Of a stretch of 12,558 nucleotides of DNA, positions 1 through 7,501 are shown piece by piece. A program made the translations under genes and the position numbers. The stretch is from Clostridia bacterium (lineage in GTDB: Bacteria > Bacillota > Clostridia > Oscillospirales > CAG-272). How positions within the stretch are numbered: position 1 is the first letter of the stretch; each line of letters begins with the position of its first letter. Under the pieces are notes generated by a model. The model searched no databases. It worked only from the letters and a program-made list of their open reading frames with translations, and was not told where the DNA came from. The stretch is from contig JAKSPR010000045.1 of NCBI GenBank assembly GCA_024404655.1, forward strand, positions 1-12,558, in the 5' to 3' direction.

Positions 1-364
1 CATTGGTATCCTCCAGTTCCACGAATGCGATATTGATATTATACGCATCGGCAACGGCGCTGTTTCTCTGATAGATGGCGTCGTTGATGGTATCGCCGCT
101 CTGGGTATCGGCGGTGAACAGGGGGTACTTGCCCTTGACGTTATCCTGAGATGCCATGCGGTAGGTATAGCCGCCGAAGTCCTCGACGGCGGGAGCGATG
201 GCGGCGTATGGTGCGCGTTCATCCTCCTCGGGGGTATTCGCAGCGGTCGTTCCTGTGTTGTCATTGTTTCCGATCTGGGGATCGGGGGTTTCGGCTGTTT
301 CGCCGCAGGAAAGCATACTGAGTACAAGTGCGGCCAAACAAAGACCTGCTGTGATTTTTTTCAT
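1..364 (-). CDS. Extracellular solute-binding lipoprotein of a carbohydrate ABC transporter (N-terminal part)
   Basis: Only the first 121 codons are present; the gene continues past the left edge. The protein starts with a lipoprotein signal: two Lys after Met, a hydrophobic core (residues 4-18), then Cys20 as the likely lipidated residue. The box is M-L-S-C, slightly off the usual L at -3. A low-complexity linker rich in Thr, Pro, Asn, Asp and Glu follows (about 22-50), as expected for a tethered surface protein. The mature domain then begins with FGGYTYRM and GDTINDAIYQRN...YNI, an opening typical of clostridial and Paenibacillus family-1-like sugar-binding proteins. Its role would be to capture an oligosaccharide outside the membrane and pass it to permeases, which are expected downstream outside the window. 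The start is supported by AGGAG at 376-380 (11-nt spacing). It lies 22 bp after the SGNH hydrolase gene. The ligand cannot be told. Confidence 0.85.
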   Translation of the reverse strand, partial: MKKITAGLCLAALVLSMLSCGETAETPDPQIGNNDNTGTTAANTPEEDERAPYAAIAPAVEDFGGYTYRMASQDNVKGKYPLFTADTQSGDTINDAIYQRNSAVADAYNINIAFVELEDTN

Positions 365-386
365 GGATTCCGGTTCTCCTGTCGGA

Positions 387-950
387 TTATTCGATTTCGG
401 TAGCGGCGCGGCGAATGGAAGCGGCAACGGCCTCTGCGCACATATCAATGGCGGCGTCGGTCAGGTGGATCATATCGTCAAGGATATACTTCTTATGATC
501 CGCATTGACAAGGCTGTAAAGGTCATTGATGATAACGCCCTCTGCTTCAAGCTTCGGGACGACTGCGGCGTTGAAAGCTCTGACGTCGTCGTTGCTGTTA
601 TAGATATTTTCCTCTCTGACGGGGGTGGTGGTGGCGAAGATGATCTTCTTGACGCCGCGGCTCTTCAGGACGCGGACGATGCGGAGCATGGTGCTGACAT
701 ATTCGTCGATGGGTGTAAATGTACCGTCTCCGAAGATATTGCAGAGGTCCCATGCGCCGTTATTCCAATGGACGATCTCGGTGCCTTCCATTGCGCCTGC
801 CCAATCGAACAGGCCGCGGAGGGTATACTGTGCGGTACGGCAGTTATCGGAAGGCTGCCAGACTTCAAATTCGTCCTTTAAGAGTTCCACGGTTTTATTG
901 CCGTAGCCGATCTGGCGGATGGAGTCGCCGAGCAGAGTTACTTTTTTCAT
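387..950 (-). CDS. SGNH/GDSL-family hydrolase (probable esterase/deacylase)
   Basis: A 187-residue protein with the SGNH hydrolase layout. Block I is L-L-G-D-S near the N-terminus with Ser10 as the probable nucleophile. Block III is HWNNGAWD at 61-68, whose Asn would form part of the oxyanion hole. Block V is D-x-x-H at Asp159-His162, completing the triad. No signal peptide or membrane segment is seen, so it should act in the cytoplasm. Family members remove acetyl or other acyl groups from sugars, lipids or small esters. In this operon, next to a CE4-like protein and a glycosidase, deacylation of an imported saccharide is a reasonable inference. The ATG start has AAGGAG about 9 nt upstream. 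The gene sits 27 bp after the GNAT gene and 22 bp before the solute-binding protein. The family is confident, the substrate is unknown. Confidence 0.87.
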   Translation of the reverse strand: MKKVTLLGDSIRQIGYGNKTVELLKDEFEVWQPSDNCRTAQYTLRGLFDWAGAMEGTEIVHWNNGAWDLCNIFGDGTFTPIDEYVSTMLRIVRVLKSRGVKKIIFATTTPVREENIYNSNDDVRAFNAAVVPKLEAEGVIINDLYSLVNADHKKYILDDMIHLTDAAIDMCAEAVAASIRRAATEIE

Positions 951-977
951 GATGATTGTCTCCTTTTTGAAAAAATA

Positions 978-1499
978 TCAGATGAGTTTTTCGTAAGCGT
1001 TGCGCAGAGCGCCGCTTAAAAGCGTGATGGTACCGCAATGGGTAAAGCCGTTTCTTGCGAGCATTCTCTGCATGGGGATATTATCGCGGTGGGTATCAAT
1101 ACGCAGGGAGATTTTGCCCTCGGCCCTTGCAAGCTCCGTGGCTGCCTCGATCATCCGGGATGCGAGGCCCTGTCCTCTGCGGTTCTTATCGGCTGCGACG
1201 CGATGGATGGCGGTATAAGTACAGGCCTTGCCCGTCGGGCTGTCGGTGAGCCATTTGCCGTCGATTTCGTTATACGTGATCTCTCCGTCATGGAGGACGG
1301 CGCAGGTAGCGGCGGGGGTATCATCTTCATCGGCGAGGACGTATGCGTAGCCTGCCTCCATATCCGCGCGGAGGTCGGATTCTGCGGGGTAGCCATTGGT
1401 CCACTGGTCGATGCCTCTTGCGTGCATGGTTTCTCTTGCGCCCTCATAAAGGGAGAGGACTGCGGGGATATCAGGTTCTGTGGTTTTTCTGAAAATCAT
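978..1499 (-). CDS. GNAT-family N-acetyltransferase
   Basis: A 173-residue single-domain GNAT protein. The acetyl-CoA pyrophosphate-binding motif A is clear: a beta strand AIHRVAAD (97-104) followed by R-R-G-Q-G-L-A (Arg108-Gly111-Ala113 fit the R-x-x-G-x-A pattern) and the helix that follows. Motif B is present as LRIDTHRDNIPMQRMLARNGF (about 132-152), with the typical N-x-x-M/A...N-G-F ending. No signal peptide is seen. The acceptor is unknown: it could be an amine of an amino sugar, an antibiotic, a polyamine or a protein. Start: ATG at 1499 with a short GGAG 7 nt upstream. There are 36 bp to the kinase gene before it, the widest gap in the operon, and no terminator or promoter is evident in that gap. 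It is the second GNAT in this run of genes and not closely similar to the other. Confidence 0.88.
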   Translation of the reverse strand: MIFRKTTEPDIPAVLSLYEGARETMHARGIDQWTNGYPAESDLRADMEAGYAYVLADEDDTPAATCAVLHDGEITYNEIDGKWLTDSPTGKACTYTAIHRVAADKNRRGQGLASRMIEAATELARAEGKISLRIDTHRDNIPMQRMLARNGFTHCGTITLLSGALRNAYEKLI

Positions 1500-1535
1500 G
1501 GTAGGGCTCCGTTTTTTGTGTGATGAAAGGAAGGA

Positions 1536-3134
1536 TCAGTTCTGGACAGAAGCTGCTGCCGCGCGTGCAGCGTCGAGGGCATTCCGATAGCGTTCGAGGA
1601 ACTTTGCGTAACCCGCACGATCCGGCTCATCTGCGATGGCTGTCGCAAGCGTCTGTCCTGCAAACACGCGGGTTTCAAGATAGCTCTCCAGTGTGTCGTC
1701 CTTTTCATGGTTCTTCTTATAAGCCGCGAGCAGTGCCATACCGAACGGGCCTCCCTCGCCTGCTGTTTCTCTGACGGAAACGGGAGTACCAAGAGCTGCG
1801 CTGAGGAGGACCTGCATGGTGCCCTTGGTTCTGAACAGACCGCCATGGGCGAGAACGCGTTCGGGCTTGACGCCCTCTCTGCGGAGCAGTTCATATCCGC
1901 ATGCGAGCGGTGCGAACACGGCAGACAGCTGGGCGCGCATGAAGTTAGCGAGTGTAAACTTTGCGTCCGGGGTCCGGAACGTCATGGGTGCGCCGGATGC
2001 AATACCCGTGAGATGTTCTCCTGCGAGGTTATTATACGCGGTGAAGCCGCCGCAGTCGGGGTCTCCTGTCATGGCCTTTTTGAACAGCGGTTCATAAAGG
2101 GAGCCGGGGGTGGTGTCCTCTCCGTTCATGCCGAGAAGTTCTGCGAACACGCCGATCCAGCCGTCAATCTCGGATGCGCCGTTATTGCCATGGATTTGGA
2201 CAAGGGGTGCGCCTCCGGGGGACAGTTCTGCCTCGATCTGGCGTTCGGGGCGGATGAGGGGTTTATCGAGAACGAACAGGGCGAATGCGCTGGTACCGAC
2301 GGAAACAGAGCCGGTTCCTGCGGACACGGAGCCTGTGCAGACCATACCGGTACCGCCGTCGCCCTCGGGGGGACAGAACGGAGTTCCGGGTTTCAGATTA
2401 CCCGCAGGATCGAGGATCTTTGCGCCCTCTGCGGTCAGGCTGCCGGCCTCTCCGCCGACGGGGATGGCGTGGGGGAAGATCTCGCCCATTTTATACGGCA
2501 TACCGTGTTCACCGAGGAACGCATTGAAACTCTGTTCCATTTTTGCGTCGAAATCGAGGGTCTCGGGATCGACGGGGAACATACCGGACGCCTCATTACA
2601 GCCAAGGCCGTGAACGCCTGTGAGCAGGAGGTGGATATATCCTGCAAGGGTGGTCATGCGGGCGATATCCCTGACATACGGTTCCTCATTCAGGATCGCC
2701 TGTGCGAGGTGGGCAACGGACCAGCGCTGGGGGATATTGCAGCCGAACATCTCGGTAAGCATATCGGATGCCTGCTCCGTGATGATATTGCGCCAGGTGC
2801 GGAACGGGGTTAAGAGGGTTCCGTTCTTATCCAGCGGGATGAAGCCGTGCATCATGCCGGAAACGCCGATGCAGCCGAACTTTTCCGGGACGGTATCGTA
2901 TTTTTCTTTGATATCGCGGCAGAGGTCGGCATAGCAGTCCTGCAGACCGGAAACGGCCTCACGGAGGTCATAGGTCCAGATTCCGTTTTCAAATTGATTT
3001 TCCCAGGTATGGCTGCCCTGGGCGATGACGGTATGGGTATCGTCGATGAGCACCGCCTTGATGCGGGTGGAACCGAATTCGATACCGAGGGAAGTTTTTC
3101 CCTCACGGATGGCATTTGCTGTGTTGTTTGTCAC
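1536..3134 (-). CDS. FGGY-family carbohydrate kinase (L-ribulokinase/xylulokinase-like)
   Basis: A 532-residue sugar kinase of the actin-like FGGY family, which phosphorylates a ketose or polyol with ATP in the cytoplasm. The N-terminal phosphate-binding turn LGIEFGSTRIKAVLID lies at 16-31. A substrate-side segment GVSGMMHGF is at 90-98. A Gly/Thr-rich segment with PEGDGGTGM (256-264) holds the probable catalytic base Asp259. The adenosine motif HGGLFRTKG is at 430-438, and ETAGEGGPFG at 456-465. From memory of the family, length and motifs match the Bacteroides/clostridial clade often annotated as xylulose kinase or AraB-like L-ribulokinase, but the substrate is not proven. The start is GTG at 3132-3134, chosen because AAAGGAG (3144-3150) sits 9 nt upstream and the FGGY fold begins soon after. 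It is 16 bp downstream of a GNAT gene. With the TIM-barrel epimerase it suggests a ketose isomerisation/phosphorylation step. Confidence 0.92.
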   Translation of the reverse strand: MTNNTANAIREGKTSLGIEFGSTRIKAVLIDDTHTVIAQGSHTWENQFENGIWTYDLREAVSGLQDCYADLCRDIKEKYDTVPEKFGCIGVSGMMHGFIPLDKNGTLLTPFRTWRNIITEQASDMLTEMFGCNIPQRWSVAHLAQAILNEEPYVRDIARMTTLAGYIHLLLTGVHGLGCNEASGMFPVDPETLDFDAKMEQSFNAFLGEHGMPYKMGEIFPHAIPVGGEAGSLTAEGAKILDPAGNLKPGTPFCPPEGDGGTGMVCTGSVSAGTGSVSVGTSAFALFVLDKPLIRPERQIEAELSPGGAPLVQIHGNNGASEIDGWIGVFAELLGMNGEDTTPGSLYEPLFKKAMTGDPDCGGFTAYNNLAGEHLTGIASGAPMTFRTPDAKFTLANFMRAQLSAVFAPLACGYELLRREGVKPERVLAHGGLFRTKGTMQVLLSAALGTPVSVRETAGEGGPFGMALLAAYKKNHEKDDTLESYLETRVFAGQTLATAIADEPDRAGYAKFLERYRNALDAARAAAASVQN

Positions 3135-3143
3135 GATAGTATG

Positions 3144-3150
3144 CTCCTTT
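3144..3150 (-). promoter_or_regulatory. Ribosome binding site deciding a GTG start (FGGY kinase)
   Basis: Read on the minus strand this is AAAGGAG, 9 nt before the GTG codon at 3132-3134. There is no in-frame ATG close by at this spacing, so it supports GTG as the true start of the kinase. The site lies in the 16-bp gap after the stop of the upstream GNAT gene. Confidence 0.75.
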
Positions 3151-3714
3151 TCAGGGTTGATTTTTGATCTGGTATTCGTCTTTCAGCACGGCATAGAGGA
3201 ACGTATCCTGCCAGACGGGATTTCCGTTTTCATCGGTATGCAGTGCCATATTTTTGATGAGGCGTCCCTCTCTTCGCATGCCGATACGCTCCATTAAGTG
3301 CCAGGAAGCGATATTTTCGGGGTCGCACATGGCAACGACGCGGCGGGTCTCCCCTTCTGCAAATGCCCGCTCCATGACGGCGCGGCAGGCCTCGGCGGCA
3401 TAGCCCCGATGCCAGTAAGCGCGGTTGAAGACGTAGGCAAGCTCCGCGCCCATGAAAGCGCAGGGGGAGAAGAAAACGTGGCCGATGAGCATTCCCGCGG
3501 GGTGCTTATCATCCGGCGGGGTACAGACGGCGATGAAATCGGGGTTTTCTGCCCGTTCCTCTGCCTCTGCCCGGCAGGTTTCCGGATCCAGCGGAGGATA
3601 AGGCTCGAAACGGACGGTTTCCTCATCGGAGAGATACGCATAAAGGTTCTCTGCGTCTTCCGGCAGGAAGCGGCGAAGGTACAGTCGTTCCGTGCGGATG
3701 GGGAGGGTGATCAT
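3151..3714 (-). CDS. GNAT-family acetyltransferase, RimJ/RimL (Acetyltransf_3) type
   Basis: About 187 residues, starting IRTERLYLRRFLPEDAENLY, the hallmark opening of the RimJ/RimL-like group. The CoA-binding region reads ELAYVFNRAYWHRGYAAEA (92-110 counted from the possible upstream GTG), with R-G-Y-A as the pyrophosphate loop. It is followed by N-I-A-S-W-H-L-M-E-R-I-G-M, the conserved motif B. The family acetylates N-terminal or side-chain amines of proteins or small molecules; the acceptor here is unknown. The ATG at 3712-3714 shares one base with the TGA stop of the cupin gene (TGATG), which suggests translational coupling. A GTG one codon earlier (3715-3717) is possible but less likely. 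No clear Shine-Dalgarno lies upstream, consistent with coupled re-initiation. It ends 16 bp before the FGGY kinase. Confidence 0.88.
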   Translation of the reverse strand: MITLPIRTERLYLRRFLPEDAENLYAYLSDEETVRFEPYPPLDPETCRAEAEERAENPDFIAVCTPPDDKHPAGMLIGHVFFSPCAFMGAELAYVFNRAYWHRGYAAEACRAVMERAFAEGETRRVVAMCDPENIASWHLMERIGMRREGRLIKNMALHTDENGNPVWQDTFLYAVLKDEYQIKNQP

Positions 3715-4049
3715 CACTGTTTGGGAATGACGGCGAGGATGACGAGATCCTCCGTACCGTCATTGACGAGCATGTGGCTATGGCCTTTGGGGCAGTGGTG
3801 GCAGTCACCGGCGGAAATGGGAGCGCCTGCCGAGCAGCATTCCTCAAACACGCGGCCTGCGCCGGAGATAACATAGAAGGTTTCGGAAGAATCGGTATGG
3901 GTGTGCATGCCGATGGAAGAACCGGGAGCGAGAGTACCGCGGATGATGCGGTTCATGCCGTCGTCGTATTTGCGGACGACAAAGCAGCCGTTTCCGCCGT
4001 TGAAGTGTTCGAGGGAGACCTCGGGGATATCATTGAAATGCAGATTCAT
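3714..4049 (-). CDS. Small single-domain cupin protein
   Basis: A 111-residue protein with both cupin motifs almost at consensus. Motif 1 runs from Gly43 to Gly63 with metal ligands His49, His51 and Glu56. Motif 2 is G-x5-P-x-G-x2-H-x3-N from Gly81 to Asn96, with His92 as the fourth ligand. It should therefore bind a divalent metal. Small cupins of this type include sugar-phosphate isomerases, dioxygenases and sensors, so a reaction cannot be assigned; in a sugar operon an isomerase or epimerase role is plausible. It is rich in Cys and His near the metal site (CC at 71-72, HHC at 84-86), which is mildly unusual. The reading frame is open up to 4109, but the ATG at 4047-4049 is preferred: it has AAAGGA about 9 nt upstream, and the longer version would overlap the previous gene with an Arg/His-rich, non-cupin extension. 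Confidence 0.88.
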   Translation of the reverse strand: MNLHFNDIPEVSLEHFNGGNGCFVVRKYDDGMNRIIRGTLAPGSSIGMHTHTDSSETFYVISGAGRVFEECCSAGAPISAGDCHHCPKGHSHMLVNDGTEDLVILAVIPKQ

Positions 4050-4072
4050 GGTATTTTTTCCTTTCTGGAATT

Positions 4073-5131
4073 TCATTCCACGGGTGCGATGGGGTCTATG
4101 CCGTTCCACTTACAGAGGCGGACGGTGGTATTCCAGCCCTCCTTGGTGGTTTCATCATAGGAAACGTAGTAATAGCCGCCGCCGAGGGCTGCAAAGCCTG
4201 TGGAGCCGTAGGGATAGCGGTAGCCGTTGACACCGGAAGGATGTTCTTCTCCTCCCGGGGCAAGCTGCAGAACCTTACCGACGGCGCTGCCGCAGCCCTT
4301 CAGAACCTCCTCCCTTGCGGGGACCTTTGCGTCTGCCAGATACATGGGAAGATTCGGGAAGCCCGGTTTCTTTCCGCAGTAGACTGCCATAACATAAGTT
4401 TCGGTATAAGGGTCATATTCGAGGTTCTGTACGCCGTAGGTGGTATTGCCGGTATAGACGCAGAACATTTCCTCTTTCATCTCCGCGCCGCTTCTGTGCA
4501 TATTTTCCTGCGAAAGCGGCATGGCATAACGATTGAGCTCTGCGATATCGTATTTTAAGAGGATCTGATAGTCGTTATCCTCACGTTCCGTATCGGAATA
4601 GACGCCGTAGGAGACGAACAGGTACGGCTTTTTATCCTCCTCTCCCGGAACGGGGCCGATGGCGGTACCGTCGATGCCGGAGCAGCCGCGGATATGCTTC
4701 TTTCCGTTTTCCGCGGTGCCGAGGTAGTCCTCCGTAACGCGGGTGAGGAATGCGGCGCGCATGATACCGTCGCGCTCTGCGTTCTGATTTTCTGCTGTGA
4801 TCTTCTCGCCGTCGAAAATGGCGATATAGAAGCCGTCCTGCACGGTATCTGCGCCGATGCGGGAAAGGATGCCCGCGCCGATGGCATCATTTTTATATTC
4901 GAGGGAACCATAAACCTTATGATCTTCCGGATTCAGAACGATACAGCCGAGGTGTCCGAGCAGGCCTGTGACGCTGCCGAGAAAATTGCCCTCAAGGTCG
5001 GTTTTGACAAGCTGGGTGGTAAAAGAATAGTAGATGACCCGGCGTTCCGTATCGACGGCAATGCCCTGGCAATGGCCGGTATGGAATGTGCCGGAGAAGA
5101 TGGATTTCGGAAGAGACTGGATGTCTGGCAT
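4073..5131 (-). CDS. Conserved protein of unknown function, beta-propeller-like
   Basis: A 352-residue protein that I do not match to a named family. It is soluble, with no signal peptide or membrane segment. The N-terminal part has a strand-turn pattern reminiscent of NHL/SMP-30-like propeller blades: GIAVDTERRVIYYSF, then LVKTDLEGNFLGSV, then GCIVLNPEDHKVYGSL. Similar aromatic-rich strands recur near 166-174 (YLFVSYGVY), around YDPYTETYVMAVY, and at the C-terminus (GFAALGGGYYYVSY). I recall similar uncharacterised proteins in other clostridia, but that is memory and not a search. Start: ATG at 5129-5131 with AAAGGAAG upstream. It sits 22 bp after the NAD(P)HX repair gene and 23 bp before the cupin gene, so it is surely co-transcribed. 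A role in sensing or processing the operon's sugar is possible but unproven. Confidence 0.85.
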   Translation of the reverse strand: MPDIQSLPKSIFSGTFHTGHCQGIAVDTERRVIYYSFTTQLVKTDLEGNFLGSVTGLLGHLGCIVLNPEDHKVYGSLEYKNDAIGAGILSRIGADTVQDGFYIAIFDGEKITAENQNAERDGIMRAAFLTRVTEDYLGTAENGKKHIRGCSGIDGTAIGPVPGEEDKKPYLFVSYGVYSDTEREDNDYQILLKYDIAELNRYAMPLSQENMHRSGAEMKEEMFCVYTGNTTYGVQNLEYDPYTETYVMAVYCGKKPGFPNLPMYLADAKVPAREEVLKGCGSAVGKVLQLAPGGEEHPSGVNGYRYPYGSTGFAALGGGYYYVSYDETTKEGWNTTVRLCKWNGIDPIAPVE

Positions 5132-5153
5132 TTGGGATTACTTCCTTTCTTGT

Positions 5154-6644
5154 TCAGTGCTCAAGTGAGTGCAGATAACGTGCCGCCGCATCAGCGGTCT
5201 CCGATGCAAGCACGCCGCGTTCACCCCATGTTTTCTCCGCAAGCTCCCCCGCTCTGCCGTGGATGAATGCGCCGAGGGCGGCGGCGGTCATTGGCTCTGC
5301 GCCCTGTGCCAGCAATGCGGCAATGATGCCGGTGAGGACATCGCCCGATCCGCCCTTGGCAAGGGCATTTGATCCGCTGACATTGAGGTACGTCATTTTT
5401 CCGTCGGTGATGACGGTTCTTGCGTCCTTGGCGGCGAGGATGACATGATGTTTTCCTGCGTACTCCCGTGCCTCTCCGATGAGGTCGGAAAGGAGTGTTC
5501 TCACGGGTTTTCCGGTGAGGCGGGAAAATTCGCCGGGGTGCGGGGTCATAATAACCGGAGTATTCTCGGGGAGCGGATATTGTTTCTCCGCGATGACATT
5601 GAGTGCGTCTGCGTCGAGGATGAGGGGGGAATGACAGGCGGCAAGGCTGGTCTTTACAAGGATCTCTGCGTTTTCATCCGTGCCGATGCCGGGGCCGAGG
5701 ACGGTGACGTCTGCCCAGTCAAGGCAGGACATGATGAGGGCGGGATCGGGGTTTCCGCCGTCATAAGTGGTCATGATGGCCTCGGGGAGTTGGGTCTGCA
5801 GGATCACGCGGTTATCCTCCGGGGTTAAGATGCGCACAAGACCTGCGCCGCAGCGGTAAGCGGCCTTGGCGGAAAAGTACGCGGCGCCGCTCATATTTTT
5901 CTTTCCTGCGATGATGAGGACCTTGCCAAAAGTTCCTTTATTGCCGTCCGGGCGGCGGGGCGGGAGCAGGTTGGTTACGTCTTCATCTTCGACGGTATAA
6001 AGAGGGTTATCATTTGCAAGCGGGGCATCCGTGATGCCGATATCGGCTGTAATGATCTCACCTGCACAGAGGGTTCCCGGAAAGCGGTAAAGACCGAGCT
6101 GGGGATGCGCCATGGTGACGGTCTTATAAGCCGTCACGGCCGGGCCGGGGACTGCTCCGTCAAGAGCGGAGACGCCGGAGTGGATATCGACGGCAAGGAT
6201 CGGGAGCGCTGCGTGATTCAGAGCCTCGATTGCCTCTGCGTATTTTCCCACCGGGGTGCGAGTCAGGCCGATGCCGAACAGGGCGTCGGCTGCAGCGGTA
6301 TAGTGTTCCGTCTGCAAAACTTCTATGGAAACGAAGCGGATGCCGGAAGACTTTGCCGCATCATAGCGGTAGGTCCATTCCTCCCCTGCGGGGCGGTCGT
6401 CCTTTACCACGCAGATATCGGCGGGATAGCCATCCTCTGTGAGCATCTTTGCCATGGCGAGGCCGTCTCCGCCGTTATTGCCTGCGCCGCAGAGGACGAA
6501 AACGCGGCTGCCGGGGGCGAAGTCTTTTTCCATCTCATCCGCACAGGCGCGGGCAGCGCGCTCCATGAGAGTACGGGAGGGGGTATGCTCCATTTCTGCG
6601 GCGTCGCAGCGGTACATCTCCGCCGGGGTCAACAGTCGTTTCAT
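5154..6644 (-). CDS. nnrDE: Bifunctional NAD(P)HX epimerase / ADP-dependent NAD(P)HX dehydratase
   Basis: A 496-residue metabolite-repair enzyme that restores damaged hydrated NADH/NADPH. The N-terminal half is the YjeF_N epimerase domain: nucleotide loop GAGNNGGDG at 53-61, DALFGIGL at 120-127, and a catalytic Asp in AVDIHSG (Asp153). Most homologues have Pro where His155 is found. The C-terminal half is the ribokinase-like dehydratase: KGTFGKVLIIAG (236-247), GPGIG (317-321), DADALN (344-349), TPHPGEF (367-373) and the catalytic NALAKGGSGDVLTG (426-439) with Asp434. Length fits the fused bacterial form. The start ATG overlaps the stop of the TIM-barrel gene by 4 nt (ATGA), indicating translational coupling. 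Placing this housekeeping repair gene inside a sugar operon is unusual but seen for nnr genes, which are often carried along with unrelated neighbours. Confidence 0.96.
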   Translation of the reverse strand: MKRLLTPAEMYRCDAAEMEHTPSRTLMERAARACADEMEKDFAPGSRVFVLCGAGNNGGDGLAMAKMLTEDGYPADICVVKDDRPAGEEWTYRYDAAKSSGIRFVSIEVLQTEHYTAAADALFGIGLTRTPVGKYAEAIEALNHAALPILAVDIHSGVSALDGAVPGPAVTAYKTVTMAHPQLGLYRFPGTLCAGEIITADIGITDAPLANDNPLYTVEDEDVTNLLPPRRPDGNKGTFGKVLIIAGKKNMSGAAYFSAKAAYRCGAGLVRILTPEDNRVILQTQLPEAIMTTYDGGNPDPALIMSCLDWADVTVLGPGIGTDENAEILVKTSLAACHSPLILDADALNVIAEKQYPLPENTPVIMTPHPGEFSRLTGKPVRTLLSDLIGEAREYAGKHHVILAAKDARTVITDGKMTYLNVSGSNALAKGGSGDVLTGIIAALLAQGAEPMTAAALGAFIHGRAGELAEKTWGERGVLASETADAAARYLHSLEH

Positions 6645-7480
6645 GCGAGTGTTTTTAAGGTGCCGCGGATAAATTCTGCGGCGAGCTTGGCCTCACCTGC
6701 GAAGTCGGTAAAGCCGCATTCGACGGTGACGATGCCCTGATAGTCCATATCGTGGAGGGTCTTCAAGAACGCCGTCTCGTATTTACCGTCGGTCTTGCCG
6801 GGGTAAACACGGTCGGGTGCGCAGGCAAGGTGGGTATGGATGAGGATATCCTTATTCTCCGCCATAGCCTCGGGGCCTTCTTCTTCACATGCCATGTGGA
6901 AACCGTCGGCCAGGAGGCGGATATGGGGGAGGTTCACCCGTCTTACCACCTTTGCGCCGTCACGGACGGTGCGGACCCAGTTGGTCTCACGGCGGTTGAG
7001 GGGTTCGATGACGAGGGTCATGCCATACGTTTCGCAGAGGTCATTGCAGTGGGCAAGAAAAGCGTCGATTTTTGCTTCTCCCTCTGCGTAGGGAATATTT
7101 TCGGGGATGGAGCGGGCCTTGCCGGAGCCGAAGACGAGGATCTTCACGCCGAGGGCGTGCATGCGGGCGAACGCGCGGTCAGCGTAGGCATAGAGCTTCT
7201 TTGTGCCCTCTTCATCGGTGACGACGGGATAGTCGCCGGGGATGAAGCTGTTGCAGACCTCAAGGGAGAAGCGTCCTGCCTTACGTTCTTCTGCAAGATG
7301 GGCGGTTTCCTCCTCGGTGAGACCGAGGACGAGGCCGACAGTGGCCTCTGCGGTATCATAGCCGAGGTTCTTTATTACCTCACAGCCGTTTACCAGTCGT
7401 TCATAGGGAGACATGGGGATCGCGCCCTCTCCCTCCGGCATAAAGGAACCGCCGGGAATACAGCAGCTGACAGAAATCAT
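6641..7480 (-). CDS. TIM-barrel sugar (phosphate) isomerase/epimerase, D-tagatose 3-epimerase-like
   Basis: A 279-residue member of the xylose isomerase-like/AP endonuclease 2 TIM-barrel family. The metal-binding residues of ketose 3-epimerases are recognisable: Glu159 in VIEPLNRRETN, Asp192 in LADGFHM, His217 in IHTHLA and Glu254 in VTVECGF. The spacing is close to that of D-tagatose 3-epimerase. Family members interconvert ketoses at C3 or isomerise hydroxypyruvate, inosose or sugar phosphates, in the cytoplasm with Mn2+ or a similar metal. Here it probably acts on a sugar released or modified by the neighbouring enzymes. Start: ATG at 7478-7480 with GAAAGGAC upstream. The gene begins 21 bp after the GH38 gene and overlaps the NAD(P)HX repair gene by 4 nt. 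The fold is confident, the substrate is not. Confidence 0.92.
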   Translation of the reverse strand: MISVSCCIPGGSFMPEGEGAIPMSPYERLVNGCEVIKNLGYDTAEATVGLVLGLTEEETAHLAEERKAGRFSLEVCNSFIPGDYPVVTDEEGTKKLYAYADRAFARMHALGVKILVFGSGKARSIPENIPYAEGEAKIDAFLAHCNDLCETYGMTLVIEPLNRRETNWVRTVRDGAKVVRRVNLPHIRLLADGFHMACEEEGPEAMAENKDILIHTHLACAPDRVYPGKTDGKYETAFLKTLHDMDYQGIVTVECGFTDFAGEAKLAAEFIRGTLKTLA

Positions 7481-7501
7481 GGTCGTTTTGTCCTTTCGTA
7501 A

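Noticed and set aside
1707..2813. A 368-codon plus-strand open frame
   Set aside because: Antisense shadow of the FGGY kinase gene, with no recognisable domain and an unnatural Gly/Cys/Ala-rich composition.
4050..4109. Upstream 20-residue extension of the cupin protein
   Set aside because: It overlaps the end of the preceding gene, is Arg/His-rich and lacks a ribosome binding site, while the ATG at 4047-4049 has a good one.
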